Shown: positions 4,849 through 5,976 of the stretch, piece by piece
Numbering within the stretch: the stretch's first letter is position 1
How the letters are laid out: every line of letters begins with the position of its first letter
Assembly: GCA_937879875.1 (NCBI GenBank)
Contig: CALFMN010000012.1
Location: 1 to 5,976, forward strand
From: an uncultured Chloroflexota bacterium
Lineage (GTDB): Bacteria; Chloroflexota; Dehalococcoidia; CAUJGQ01
Direction: 5' to 3'
Length of the DNA: 5,976 nt
Translations under genes and position numbers: made by a program
The notes under the pieces: generated by a model
Databases searched by the model: none
Seen by the model: only the letters and a program-made list of their open reading frames with translations
What the model was told of the DNA's origin: nothing

Positions 4849-5065
4849 AATGACGTAACGGCGCGAGCCGGTGCGTGCGGCACCTTACCAGCTGAAGAGT
4901 AGCAGGAAGGCACTGGCTGCGGCTGCGCCGTCGCGAGGCGGGGCAGGGGCAGCCAGGCGGTTCAGGGATGGCGCGTGGCGCTTCCCGACACGGACAACGA
5001 TGGTCAGGGAGTGGGGATGGGTTCACACCGACCAGCGCCCGAGCGCGAGTTCGGGTGGGTGCGGT

Positions 5066-5976
<911 letters not shown>

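Larger units (their letters stand above)
4455..5065. other. Non-coding region with rRNA promoters and leader
   Basis: These 611 bp contain no gene I can support. Open frames on both strands are basic, Pro/Arg/Ser-rich, lack ribosome binding sites and span the promoters. The region holds a short hairpin after the receiver gene, two tandem promoters (4646-4674 and 4820-4848) and several GC stems. Those stems include GGTGC/GCACC (4870-4884), TGGTC/GACCA (5001-5034) and CCCGA/TCGGG (5038-5055). I found no tRNA and no clear boxA antitermination motif. Confidence 0.65.

Noticed and set aside
4469..4913. Open frames on both strands in the rRNA leader
   Set aside because: They have a basic, Pro/Arg/Ser-rich composition and no ribosome binding site, and they cross both rRNA promoters.

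Overview
The window is high-GC bacterial DNA. It ends inside a 16S rRNA gene: about 910 nt are present, up to roughly E. coli position 930. The 16S has a short V3 helix and a 5' end beginning 'AGAGTTTGATCCTGGCTCAGGATAAACGCTGGCGGCGTG'-like (broken here by its universal primer sites). By eye it most resembles uncultured Chloroflexota, of the Thermomicrobia/Dehalococcoidia type. That placement is from memory and tentative. All genes lie on the + strand and nothing mobile is visible.

Layout. Positions 1-352 hold no gene I can support. They contain a 14-bp palindrome directly followed by a 15-bp inverted repeat, then a sigma70-type promoter. Next comes a three-gene acyl-CoA module: a family III (CaiB/Frc-type) CoA-transferase (353-1570), a thiolase-fold protein overlapping it by 4 nt (start 1567), and a DUF35 zinc-ribbon/OB-fold protein (2863-3282). 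The set fits CoA activation of a carboxylic acid followed by C-C bond cleavage or formation on the acyl-CoA. The thiolase-like protein has Gly where the nucleophilic Cys is expected. It therefore resembles the non-thiolytic Ltp2-type aldolases, which work with a DUF35 partner. The substrate cannot be read from the sequence.

Two stand-alone receiver-domain proteins follow. The first (3435-3833) is canonical, and its last residues are encoded by a heptanucleotide tandem repeat. The second (4044-4454) has its own good promoter and a degenerate acidic pocket. A 611-bp non-coding region (4455-5065) then carries two tandem promoters and leader hairpins ahead of the 16S gene.

The most notable observation is an in-frame TGA in the thiolase-like gene (2674-2676). 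It falls inside the conserved glycine-rich C-terminal motif, and the following 18 codons in the same frame read as a normal thiolase C-terminus before a TAA. Two hairpins follow the TGA, one with a GGTC apical loop. A nonsense mutation or sequence error is the simplest explanation. Readthrough or selenocysteine insertion is possible but unproven.
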